Shown piece after piece: positions 47,090 through 57,890 of a stretch of DNA of 60,000 bases. The DNA is taken from contig OX485808.1 in NCBI GenBank assembly GCA_950295325.1, forward strand, positions 29,162,527-29,222,526, read 5' to 3'. Source of the DNA: Polytrichum commune. Its lineage: Eukaryota > Streptophyta > Polytrichopsida > Polytrichales > Polytrichaceae. Under the pieces are notes generated by a model. That model was not told the origin of the DNA, ran no database searches, and saw only the letters and a list, made by a program, of their open reading frames with translations. Both the position numbers and the translations under genes were made by a program. Within the stretch, counting starts at the first letter, position 1, and every line of letters starts with the position of its first letter.

Positions 47090-48490
47090 TTCAAAAAGTC
47101 ACTTAGTTGACGAATACAGTCATGTTGGCAATTAATGGGCATGATGGTTTGAGACCTCTAGGCACCCTCTAGACATCTAGTTTAGACCCTTCGCAAATAG
47201 TGTATGTGACATTAAATACCATAGACGGTGTAATAATCTATTATGTGTGGTGATGTAAGAGTAGCGTGAAATGTGGGAAACAGAACATGTTGGGAAAGTC
47301 ATGGGGAGACTCTGACACTTCTGTCGGCATGGAAGTTAAAGTCAAGTCGGAGGGAATCCTCGAGAAAGCCGAGGCCCAGAGGGACCAGTGCCCAAAATTC
47401 CTGGTGGCACCGTCCATGGCCCACTTGGAGTTGGCAAGATTCCAGACCTTGGACAACTAACCAACTAATTCAACAATTAGTTAAGTAGTTGCCTTTTGTA
47501 ACTATAGTTGTTTGTGATTTGACCTGCCAGAAAATGTAGTTAATTATTGTTGTTTAAAGTTCGGTTTGCCAAAAAGTCTAGTTAACAATAGTTATATCTA
47601 GTTAACTAAAGTTGAGCGCAACCTGTCCATGGAATTATGTTATAGTGTTGTAGTGTCACTACACTAAATAAGATAGTTAGTGTTTGATACATTAAATACA
47701 AACGCATACACTAAATACCAATAACGCTATGAAAGTAAGTAACATTAAATGTAAACTCAAACATTGAATATCAACTATGGTAATATGTGGAAGTTACATG
47801 TTTGAATTTAGTGTTAGTAGGGAGATGAAAAAAAAACAATGAGAAAAGAAGAACTCCAAGATATCTTCAAATATCTTCTAACACTAATTGTCAAACAATT
47901 GAAAATTAGTGTTGAGTAGGGTAGGGTGGTAACAACATTAAATATCTTATTTATTCTAGGGTGTTATTTGTGTTCGTGGTGTGCATGGAGGTTGTTCCGG
48001 AGCCCAACATTGTGAGTGATCATATAAAGGCAATTTTGGATGATCCTTAATGGCCCAAGTATATTAAAGATCCTCAACTGAAGCAAATCAAGAGGCGAAC
48101 TTCTTTGAATATATAATAATGATTGGAATATATCTATTTAACTATAGTTGTTCTTGAATATGATCTTAAAATTTTCTAGTTAACTTTAATTCTTCTTCAA
48201 ATTGGTTTGAAATTCTTCTAGTTAAGTATAGTTTCCCCTGAAATGCGTTGAAAAATATTTAGTTAACTATAGTTATTTTGGCAGTTGTCCAAGGTTTGCA
48301 AGATTCAACCAAAAAGTAAATTAATCAATCCCCATGCAACTCCAGTTATTGCATACATTGGGTCCAAATCCGATCACAAAAACTTGTACACTCTGTTTAT
48401 TCATCCGCGTGGCAACCACGGATAAAAATTCATAAATCAATAAATCAATAAAAACATGTATTTATTTGTTACTGTGACAATGATAACTAA
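47090..48490. repeat. Segmental repeat, copy 1
   Basis: This block matches 50630-51570 in the same order: the end of a TA-type MITE (agacctctaggcaccctcta, about 47151-47231), then gtgggaaacagaacatgttg, then an exon-like stretch 47266-47460, then agttaactatagttgtt repeats, then a cattgggtccaaatc...cgtggcaaccacgg-like segment. A diverged MITE of the 20293-20635 family is inserted at about 47655-47965 in this copy only. The exon-like stretch encodes SVGMEVKVKSEGILEKAEAQ; I do not recognise the protein. Confidence 0.7.
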
Positions 48491-50630
48491 AGCAATGGGG
48501 AATATCGATAAATAATTGATATAAGATGCGGTAAGCATCTTATAGGATTGTGGTTGATTCATCTCACATAACATCAACTAGACTTATGTAATGTCTTAAA
48601 TGCTATTTATAGTAAAGGGAACTAATCATTATTGAAATTTTATTAGTAAATAATAACTTATATGTAATTTCTTGTAGCTTTAGGTTGTTTAGCATAGTTA
48701 TCTTGTTAACTATGAATTTTAAGACAAATAACTTATGGGATTACTCTGAAAAATAGAATAAAATAAACATGAAGGTTTTTTCCTTGACATGAATGGGTGA
48801 CTGTTCTCACTTATCTTGAATGTTGTTTACCATGTGTCTAGATAAAGATATGTACACCATTTTGGGAGGTGGTCACCAAGATTTATGGATCGTACTTAAT
48901 GCAACGCAAGTTAAGTTACGATTGACATGACTCCAAGACAACCCACCAAGGTTATTTACCCTTAATTCCCTAAGTATTTGAAATGGTTTTTTTGAGTGCA
49001 ATTCAGTCGATGTTGGTTGTGGAATTTTCAAGGATAAGTTTTGAGGTGAAAGTGAAACCTATCCATAGGATCATGAAAAATGGGAGATGAGCTATTTAGA
49101 GAGCACAAATGGGCATGAATGTCCCTATGGATATTTAGATTATGGTAATTGAAGAAAGCGATGGACAATAAAATGCTAATGTTTTATCCTCAAAAAAAAA
49201 ACATTTGACCCATCAAATTCACTTGGAAAATGAATGGAATGCCTGTGTGATCCACTAGATGGGAACAACACAAAGGCTAAGCACTTCCACCAATTCACAT
49301 GCCAAAATGTGCAAACCACAATAGGCTAGCCCCACAATTTGGAGTATGTAAATTGTCCCATATTACTAACCACATATATGCAAAGAATTCCCTAAAAAGA
49401 GTAAGAGATTGTTAAAACCTTGAATTGAGCAGTCAATGTGAGCACTAAGACCATTCTTACATGAACGTCATAAAGTATTTTAGTTTTATCAAAATATCAT
49501 CTTTGATGTGTATGCAAAGTTTGCATTGAAGTGGAAAACATTGATTGCAGTCAACAACCTCACATGAGCTCCTAGCACAACAAAATTCATGACCACTTTC
49601 CACTTTGACATTTTTTTTAAACATTTACTCATCTTCAAATTTAATGGCCCGTCGTAAGTTTATGGGTTGATATCCATGTTGGCTTGATGCTCGTTGATAT
49701 TTGATTGGAGATGAATGATTTAGGTAGGATTCCTATTGGGAAGAAATCATCCATCAACCAAAAATGGTTGCTTGGAAAGTTGGGGGTTATAGAACAAATG
49801 CTCAAAAATATCGTAGCTAAACTTAAATTGGGTCATAAAGGATGTGACTATAAACTTGGCATTTCTAAAACCCACCATCTTAAGTGTTGAGAGTAGCTAT
49901 TATTACTTGATTGATAAAATTTGGAGTTTTTTTGAGTAGCAATTGAAATTGGATCTCAACTCACACAAACTTGAATGATGTCTATAAAAGTTGCAAAGAT
50001 CCCAAAATTTTATGGTAGGTATCCCATAATCATTATAGAAGCATGATGTTAAGGTGATGAACATTTTCAAAATGAACATGTACTTATAGTGTAAAATTTT
50101 AGGATATATGATTTTTAGAGCAAAATTAGTTCTAACATGAACGACCCGCGTGCGAGAACTTCACATGTGCGCATCTCCTTTCTTAATGAAGACTGCTTTT
50201 CATTCTTGAAAATTTAGACTTCTCATTCTTTTTTATGGAGCCAAGGATGAATGGCTAGGATTTCTTTGGACAGTGCAAAATGTTTGTGTTTACTCTACTA
50301 GTTTTGCTTCACATTTGAGGCAGCTTCTAACCGATGGATGTTGTCCCAAAAACAATCATGCTACATCAATTTGCAAAAATGTGTTGTTGATCCTCACATA
50401 CCGTATCCCTCCAAAGAAAACTCTTCAAGCTTAATTTTATATTGAATATAGTATTAAAATATTAATGTGTGGAAATTTGATCCCGCGACGTATTAAGCTT
50501 CATTGATGCATATGAGATGCCAACTTTATCAATGTTGCTTCCTATATAGTATGTGTATCATCCATGCAATTGTACTCTGAAGCACAAAAGTTCCGGAGAG
50601 ACCATTTATTTTTTACGAAAAAATAACTTG
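48490..50630. other. Non-genic sequence
   Basis: AT-rich, without recognisable exons, RNA genes or repeats shared within the window. The 61-codon frame at 49705-49890 is unsupported. Confidence 0.5.
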
Positions 50631-51570
50631 ACAAATGTTAGTGGACTTGTCAAATATTGCGAAGTTACTTATGTTGACAAATATGATCATATTGGCAATG
50701 AGTGGGCATGATGCTTTGAAACCTGTGGGCATCCTCTAGACATCTAGTTTAGATCCTTTTAGATAGTGCAGGTCAAATTAAATACCGCAAGCCGTGTAAT
50801 AGTTTATTATGTGTGGTGATGTAACAGTGGCTTGAAGTGTGGGAAACAGAACATGTTGCGAAAGTCATGGGAGACTCCGACACCTCTGTCGGCATGTAAG
50901 TTAAAGCTACCTCGGATGGAATCCTGGAGAAAGGCGAGGCCCAGAGGGACCACCATTGCCCACTTGGACTTGGCAACATCCAACCAAGGAGTAAGTCAAT
51001 CAATCCCCAGATAGCTCCTGCAAGTGCATAACATTGGGTCAATATCAGATGACAAAAACTTATAAACTTTGTTGGCTCTGTCTGTAGGACAGAGACTATG
51101 CATCAACTTCTTCGTTTCAAGAGCAAATTTCCTAACTACTTTGTGTTCACACTTGGACGTTACTTGTTCTTGTCATTTTTAGTCCACTGTATTTTATGTG
51201 GATGTTATATATATATATATATAAGTGCTCCCTAAAATGCATTGAAAGAAATCTAGTTAACTATAGTTGTTGCGGCAGTTCTTGATTATGTATTTTAAAA
51301 TTTTCGGGTGATAAATGAGTAGCTTCAATCCTTGACCTGTATTTGAGAAGAAGGTGCACAAAATCCAAGAAAGGTTTGGTATAGTGAATAGCCATGAATT
51401 GGCATGAGCAAAGTGGACAACTACAATTGTAGTCTTTCATAATAAAGGACAGAGCCTCACGGTTCTACCGTTTTCTTGTTCATTCATCCGTGTGGTAACC
51501 ACGGTAAAAAAAAACAACAACAATTCATGTATTTTTGTTAATGTGATAAATTATACTACTAAAAGTAATG
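50630..51570. repeat. Segmental repeat, copy 2
   Basis: Paralogue of 47090-48490. The exon-like stretch here lacks one G in the tcatgggagactcc segment relative to copy 1 and has a premature stop in the equivalent frame. At least this copy is therefore non-coding, and the pair looks like a captured gene fragment carried by a repeat. An (AT)n run lies at about 51207-51222. Confidence 0.68.
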
Positions 51571-51689
51571 TGGAATATTGATAAATTAGCGCATGGCAAT
51601 TTAATTGTACATATTAGTGTTGAAATTACACAAACTCGTAGTGAGAATTAATGTTGACGAAGTTGTGTTTCAACCCCTTCAGAGCTCTA

Positions 51690-52039
51690 CACAATTTATG
51701 GTATTTAGTGTCACGTGCATAATAATGTCACTTGCCTTATTCTAAGGCATATGCTAGGTTGCATTGATGATTAGCAATTTCGTGATGAGTGTCGTCTTAT
51801 GACACTTGGTGTTCAAGTGCACTTATCAATTCCATGGCATGAGGATGTTCAATAGTGTTATGAGGTGGATGTCTATTCCCACAATGGTCTACAACTTGAC
51901 GGAAGCGTACACAATGGATACTTGCCATTAGTATGCTCAAGAATATCTTGCTCTTTGTATACTAAAATGTAAAGACGTGACACTTGCCATTTAGGCCCTT
52001 TGCAAATAGTATCTGTGACATTGAATACCACAAACGGTG
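51690..52039. mobile_element. TA-type MITE, third copy
   Basis: The left end CACAATTTATGGTATTTAGT and the right end (complement of CACCGTTTGTGGTATTCAA) match copies A and B at 17050-18057. The interior shares gtatgctaggtt, atgacacttgg and ttgccattagtatgctcaag. A TA precedes the left end (51688-51689) but is not preserved on the right. It is shorter, at 350 bp. Confidence 0.75.
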
Positions 52040-52094
52040 GGTTTGGAGATAAAATACACACAAGAGGTAAATCGATGGAAGTGTCAAATACATA

Positions 52095-52330
52095 ATACTT
52101 ACCCTCCAATTCTCCCTTGGGTGCAATGTCAAAAACACCTTGCTGATATGGATGGGGTCCATATTCCTCAAACCAACATGAAGTAATGAATGGGTCAAGT
52201 TAGTCAGCCAATTATTATAGGACTTGGGTAATCAATGGTAGATATTATTGCATTCATTCCAAAGATTTAGACATTGTTGTCACATCCAATTATGAAATAG
52301 TGTCCTCAAGTTACAAATATAGCATGGGTG
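52095..52330 (+). repeat. Direct repeat, copy 1 of about 230 bp
   Basis: Matches 52758-52990 at about 90 percent identity (for example gggtgcaatgtcaaaaacac, ggtcaagttagt, tatgaaatagtgtcctcaag), offset by about 663 bp. No coding sequence is recognised. Confidence 0.88.
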
Positions 52331-52757
52331 CAAACATGGTAAAGTGGACCAAAATAGTGCTCCCATACACTAAAACCATAATTTTTTGGTCAAAGGCTTA
52401 AAAGTAGTAGCAAAGTGTTGTTTAAATTGGATATTTTTTCATGATGATCTCTATTGTTGTGTTAAATATTCAAATGTAAAATATCAAGTTGAGATCTTCA
52501 ATACTTACCATCAAAAGTGATGCTCACAAGCAAATGGTTGAGTCTGGCTTTGAATGTAGATTTCATGACCTTAACTATTTTGAACTTGGATTTTTTTTTC
52601 ATATTCCTTGAATTAATTAAGCACTTGAGGTCATCATCACTAAATCTTGTAGAGAACCATTAATTTAATGTAATTTCATCATATTTTAACAAATTTTAGA
52701 AAATCACTTGTTCAATGCCACCTACTTGCATGTTGGAAGTGCCAAAAACATAAGAAT

Positions 52758-52990
52758 TATCCTTCAATTCTCCATTGGGTGCAATGTCAAAAACACTTTG
52801 TTGATGTGGATGGGATCTGTATTCCCCAAAACCAACATCAAGTAAAAAAATGGGTCAAGTTAGTTAGCCAATTATTATAGGACTTGTGTAATCAATGGTA
52901 TGTATTATCATATTCATTCAAAAGCTTTAGACATTGTTGTCACATTCAATTATGAAATAGTGTCCTCAAGCTAGATACATAGCATAGCAA
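52758..52990 (+). repeat. Direct repeat, copy 2 of about 230 bp
   Basis: Second member of the pair described at 52095-52330. It ends at the same position (atagcat), after which the two copies diverge. Confidence 0.88.
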
Positions 52991-54330
52991 ATAAAAAGAT
53001 CCTAAATTCGTGAGATTGACACTTTAATATTATGGTATTTTAGAAATAATTGTGGAGATTTGATTATCATCTTCTCATAAAGAGCGCTGCTCGAAGGGAA
53101 GTGGTTCCAAACAACAATAGGGTCACACAACCTAGTTACACATATGGAGAATGAGAACAAGTTTTTTGAAAGTAAATACACATGCTATTCTAGGAGATAG
53201 GGAACTTTGGGTTGGAGCTCAATTAGGCACACAAGTGTTTTATTACAATGGTAGTGAAGAAGAAGATTGGAACTATGTGGTAAGGTAGAGGGTCCTTAAA
53301 CCGACACTTTAAGTTACTGCACATACATATGCCTATGTGGTTGATAAGAAAATCATACAGCCTTTGGACTAAACATAGGTATAAGAAAGAAAGACAATAT
53401 TATTAGCCTCAATTGAATATTTGATGAATATTGAAAGTCAAAACCACTAGCTTCATTAAACCAATCCATAGGTTTTGTTTATGATGACCTTGCATATGAT
53501 GAGGACCCCCACCTCACTTGTGATTGGCCAAAAGGTTGAAATCAGCCCCAACCCCTTTACACCTAGAGGCCGGGCTGATTTGGTGGTATGAATTTTTCAA
53601 TCAAAAAATGCATGGTATGACACGTGTGACATGCACCCATGTGACAATGGACGACATGTTTGTCAGTCAAATATTTCATGCACAATTTTTTCTAGTGCCT
53701 TTATATGGTGTTAGAAAAGGAATTTTGATACAGATGTCACGAAATCACATTTTGGATTGCATGCCAAACTCGTAGCCCTAGCCCCTAAACTGTCAATGGG
53801 CAGAATTGGAATATGGCACAAACACATTTCCCGTCGACCAAACTTTATGGTGTTCACTTATCCTCATATTACAATTGTGATGCTCGTAACACAACATTTA
53901 TTAAGGTCCGATTTGTCATATACTAGAGGTAATTAATGTGTGCATGTGGTGGGACTCACACTAAGGATTTGCCTTGGGATCGGGGAGCACATGATGAATT
54001 CATCAATGGGTTAGTTTAAATTAACTCTAGTTCATTGTTTCAAACCTTGGTTCCAAAACATATGTTGCACTTTTGAGTCTTTGGGTGTGGGTGGAGGTTG
54101 AAGGGTTTTAGGGGTTGTTGGATATGCAAACTAGAATTATGAAGTTGTCGATTTTTTCTTCTTGATTTGAAATGTGTCCTCACACCTAAGTCTCATATCT
54201 CTTTAGATTGGAAATTTCAATCCTCGCCGATTGATACTCCTAAATTTGTCCATGCCACTCTTTAGTTTCTTGGCTCTAGATGTGTTGGCAAACTTAAGTG
54301 GTGGATGCTTTGCATTTTGATTATAATTTA
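52991..54330. other. Non-genic sequence
   Basis: No recognisable gene. It may include the eroded 5' part of the pogo-like transposase that becomes recognisable at about 54400. The 83-codon frame at 53524-53775 is not identifiable. Confidence 0.4.
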
Positions 54331-54399
54331 ATTTTTTCTGGTGTTGATGACCCCGTCTGCACACAAAACAACTTGTGCACAATTTGGTAACCATTGACT

Positions 54400-55310
54400 T
54401 CCTCCGCATTGGTTGTGGCACCAAGATGTGTACAATGTGGATGAGATTGGTTTGTTTGATTGTGCCCAACCAAACAAGACACTTAGTGCAAGGAAAAAAA
54501 TTGTGGGTGCAAAATTCAAAAGGACCAGCTCACTCTTGCTCTTGTTGTAAACACGACATTGCATTGACAAGTTGAAACCTATGATTATTTAAAAGTCTCT
54601 ACGTCCAAGACGCTTTAGAAGGTGGTTGCCAACACATTATGTGTGGTGGTTTGCCAACCAAACAACATGAATGGCATCATATGTATGCGAGAGTTGAATG
54701 ATGAGCCTCAATGTACATTTCAATTCTCAAAAGTGAAAGGTAGTTTTAAAATTAAGGATGGTTATCCTATTCATTCCCTTAACCATGTCGGTAGGGGTGA
54801 ATCATTTGGTATTTCAACCTTGCAATTGAGCAATATTATTATAGTTTTCTTGCCACCTAATGTTACAAGTGTGGTACAACACTTGGAATAGGGAATAATT
54901 TCTCCATTTATTCAATATAAGGAAAAGATTTTCTATGAATTTGATTCTCGTACTACTCACCGGGACTTGAGGAAAATTATACCTATTGTAAGGCATGCTC
55001 TTATGTGATGTTCTCAAGTGTGGGTAGAGATGAATCCCCAAACCATACAAAAACTAGAGGATGTTCAAGACTTTACTTGTAGATTGGAGTATCAATTTTG
55101 CCATGGATGATGAATGTGAGAAATCAAGAATGAAAGAAGTAGCAAATGAATTGGTAAGTCTCGTTTCCTCTTTGAATCTTGGTAATGAAGAAATGCCTAT
55201 TCAAACAGAAAAGAAAAAGAAAAGAAAAAGAAAAAAGAAAAAAACAAACGCCCGTACATTGTACCGGCATGAATGCGAGCCCGTTACCCAAATGTTTACC
55301 CCAACTTAGT
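54400..55310 (+). pseudogene. pogo/Tigger-like DDE transposase remnant
   Basis: Across several frames the translation follows the catalytic half of pogo-family transposases: DVYNVDEIGLFD (about 54427, the first Asp motif), then a charged stretch with GAKFK, then IIVFLPPNVTSVVQHLE (about 54835-54890), equivalent to the family's LPPN-TS-QPLDQG motif, then GIISPFIQYKEKIFYEF. There are multiple frameshifts and stops between motifs. The C-terminal part ends in a Lys-rich run (55210-55245). It is an old, inactive copy. Confidence 0.78.
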
Positions 55311-55657
55311 CGTGGTATCACATGAGGGGTTATGCCTCTTTCTATTCAAACATATGTAATTGAGCTGACAATTTCTTTGCAAATTTCTTACAGTCCTATT
55401 GTCATTTGCGTCCGGGTGTTTTTGCTGGACACTTGATGGAGTTTGGATTCCTTGACATGTTATCAATGTGTATGAGCCAAGACATGAATTGGGCCTGTGA
55501 TCGGGGAGAACCGGCACTTAGTTACCAATGAACCGGTTGAGTTTGATAAATAACCGGTTGAAGTTCAAGACTGCAGGGAAATTAGCGATCATTTTAGAGG
55601 AGTTTACAGAACATACCTCAGTTTATTAAAAGGAAACCGGAGGGTGTCAACAATACG
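55311..55657. other. Non-genic sequence
   Basis: Bases about 55520-55660 are a dispersed repeat also found at about 1600-1720. Nothing else is recognisable. Confidence 0.5.
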
Positions 55658-56170
55658 GGGCAAATAATATCCCCACAAGACCCACACAATGGACAACATG
55701 TGAACGCTGCCCAAGCCTGCCAGCTGCCACTGACTCAGCATATTTGTGCATATATGTGTTTGTGTGTGTGTGTATATATATATATTCTCAGTGTTCTTAC
55801 AATCATAACAAAACTTCTTCTAAACTGGGCCCTCAGTACTCGCCGGTATACAGGGCAAATCAATAATATCCCCACAAGACCCGCACAACGTCGGAGGTAT
55901 CAACTCCGCCCGAGCCTGCCAGCTGCCACTGACGCCGATTCCACTGCGGGCACTTCGGTGGTGGCGAATCTTGTGTGCATGGTGCCCAGTGGAGCCTCTC
56001 ATCACCTCCCACACACCTCGCTCCCTTTCGCCCCGCATGTCTGTAGTGTCTTGCACCGGATCGCATTCGATTGCACTCTCTCGCGTGTCTCTTGTTAAGA
56101 AAGAAAAAGGCCTTCTGCCTGACCAAGAGTTTCCCCTCTTACACGAAAGCCGCGTCACGCATCGAGGCTG
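55658..56170 (+). repeat. Direct-repeat copy 1 of a promoter-like block
   Basis: This GC-richer block recurs at 56738-57230 (offset about 1065-1080 bp) at about 95 percent identity. It contains two internal copies of a taatatccccacaagaccc / aagcctgccagctgccactg motif pair separated by a (GT)n(AT)n microsatellite. The downstream end is CT-rich, like a plant leader. Confidence 0.9.
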
Positions 56171-56329
56171 AGCCGTCTGATCATATTCCTCGGCTACTCT
56201 TTCTTTCTGCACACCGCTCACCCTACCCTTCCTCTCCAACGCAACGTCTCTCTTCTCTCTCGCAGTCTCTTTCTCACTGCACGCCCTCGCTGCAGAGGTT
56301 CTCTCAAGCCACTCCAATCCGAAATTGAT

Positions 56330-56392
56330 GTACTTCTCGTCATTCGGGTGCTTGATCGCTGCTTCTTCGCCAAAAAACGGTGTATACAAAGG
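56330..56392 (+). CDS. Possible first coding exon after a CT-rich leader
   Basis: A pyrimidine-rich stretch (56190-56300) like a plant 5'UTR is followed by ATG at 56330, 21 codons (MYFSSFGCLIAASSPKNGVY start) and a good donor (AAAG-GTACGTGA). No downstream exon could be matched in the remaining 3.6 kb, so the gene would be cut by the window edge or be dead. Very tentative. Confidence 0.25.
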
Positions 56393-56737
56393 TACGTGAT
56401 GCGGACTCCTGCTTGTCGGTTTGTGCTTTTCATGTAATCTTAATGCATGGATCGTGTAAAGAAACTGTCTTCGTAATAAGTGGCAAGGTCAGGCTAGATA
56501 AAGTTCTGTCGGGGTTATTACGGACGTTCTCGTTTGTTTCAGGCGTTCTATCTTCTTTTCCCGAGCTCTTCATGCATAAGTTAGCACTGGTATTTAAGAA
56601 GAGGTAATAAGGCCTGAGACCTCCATAGCTGCGGCGGAGGAAAGATCAGTAGGTCAGATTTTGGTTTGTTTACGTTCTGGTTCCATCGATTTCTTGATGT
56701 AGGAATCGTAGTTTGATGCAGTTTGATGTAGGTTTTG

Positions 56738-57230
56738 TAATATCCCCACAAGACCCACACAATGGACAAGTCGTGAACGCTGCCCAAGCCTGCCACCTGC
56801 CACTGACTCAGCATATTTGTGCACATATGTGTGTGTGTATATATATATATTCTCAGTGTTCTTACAATCGTAACAAAACTTCTTCTAAACTGGGCCCTCA
56901 GTACTCGTCGGTATACAGGGCAAATCAATAATATCCCCACAAGACCCGCACAACGTCGGAGGTATCAACTCCGCCCAAGCCTGCCAGCTGCCACTGACGC
57001 CGTTTTTACTGCGGGCACTCGGTGGTGGCGAATCTTGTGTGTTTGGTGCCCAGTGGATCCTCTCACCACCTCCCACACACCTCGCTCCTTTTCGCCCCGC
57101 ATGTCTGTAGTGTCTTGCACCGGATCGCATTCGATTGCACTCGCTCACACATCTCTTGTTAAGAAAGAAAAAGGCTTCTTGCCTGACCAAGAGTTTCCGC
57201 TCTCACACGAAAGCCAGCCGATCCGATCAC
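56738..57230 (+). repeat. Direct-repeat copy 2 of the promoter-like block
   Basis: Second copy of 55658-56170. Downstream it diverges into a different sequence, where ATG at 57290 opens a 16-codon Met-rich stretch before a GTAAGC donor. The same upstream block therefore sits before two different downstream sequences. Coding content is not supported. Confidence 0.88.
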
Positions 57231-57890
57231 ATTCCGCCCGCTCACCACGTCTCCAAGCCAGCCACGAGCACCGGGGGATCAAGCAAATGCGATGCGCGAT
57301 GATGATGGTGGTTGCTGAGAATGCGATGCAGTTAGTAAGCACAGCTATGGCCCTCTTATCAGCTTGAGCTGCAACCGTGTAGCTCTCGGGTGAGCTTTCC
57401 CTTTCGCACAACAGGTTTGAAACGGAGCAGCTTTGGCAACAACAGGGTTGATGATGAAACCCTTGCACAGTCCTTAACCTGAACAGGTTGCAAAGTTGTT
57501 GTCAAATGGTTATGGCCGAACGCGTGGCTGTCGCCTAGGGAGCGAGAACTAAGAATATATAAATAGAAGAAATGCTATGTTTCTGTCTGTTCCGCTATGT
57601 TTTGTTGTGGTTTGCTTTGGTTTAACTTGGGGCGCGACGATGCTTCTTAGGTTCAGTTGACAATGTCTTCTTCGAGGGCTTAATGTTTCTTTTGGAGAGA
57701 CGGAAGGAAGTGGCGGCGTTCTCTTGCTCCGTGTGGTTGCTGGCTCAGACTTGTTAACAAGTGGGTGCAAGAGAGGTATTTCTTCCGTGCACACATGTTT
57801 TCGAGTGTTACCGTTTTGTGGCACAAATGGTTTCAAGTACATGGGCGAGATGGGTTCAGTTCTTTGGTCTTGTTGTCATAGGACAAGTGG
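57231..57890. other. Non-genic sequence
   Basis: Moderately GC-rich. No frame or exon that I can support, and no repeat match within the window. Confidence 0.45.

Noticed and set aside
55820-56389. Minus-strand 189-codon frame across the promoter-like block
   Set aside because: It crosses a duplicated, CT-rich leader-like region. The second copy of the block does not preserve the full frame, and it has no domain.
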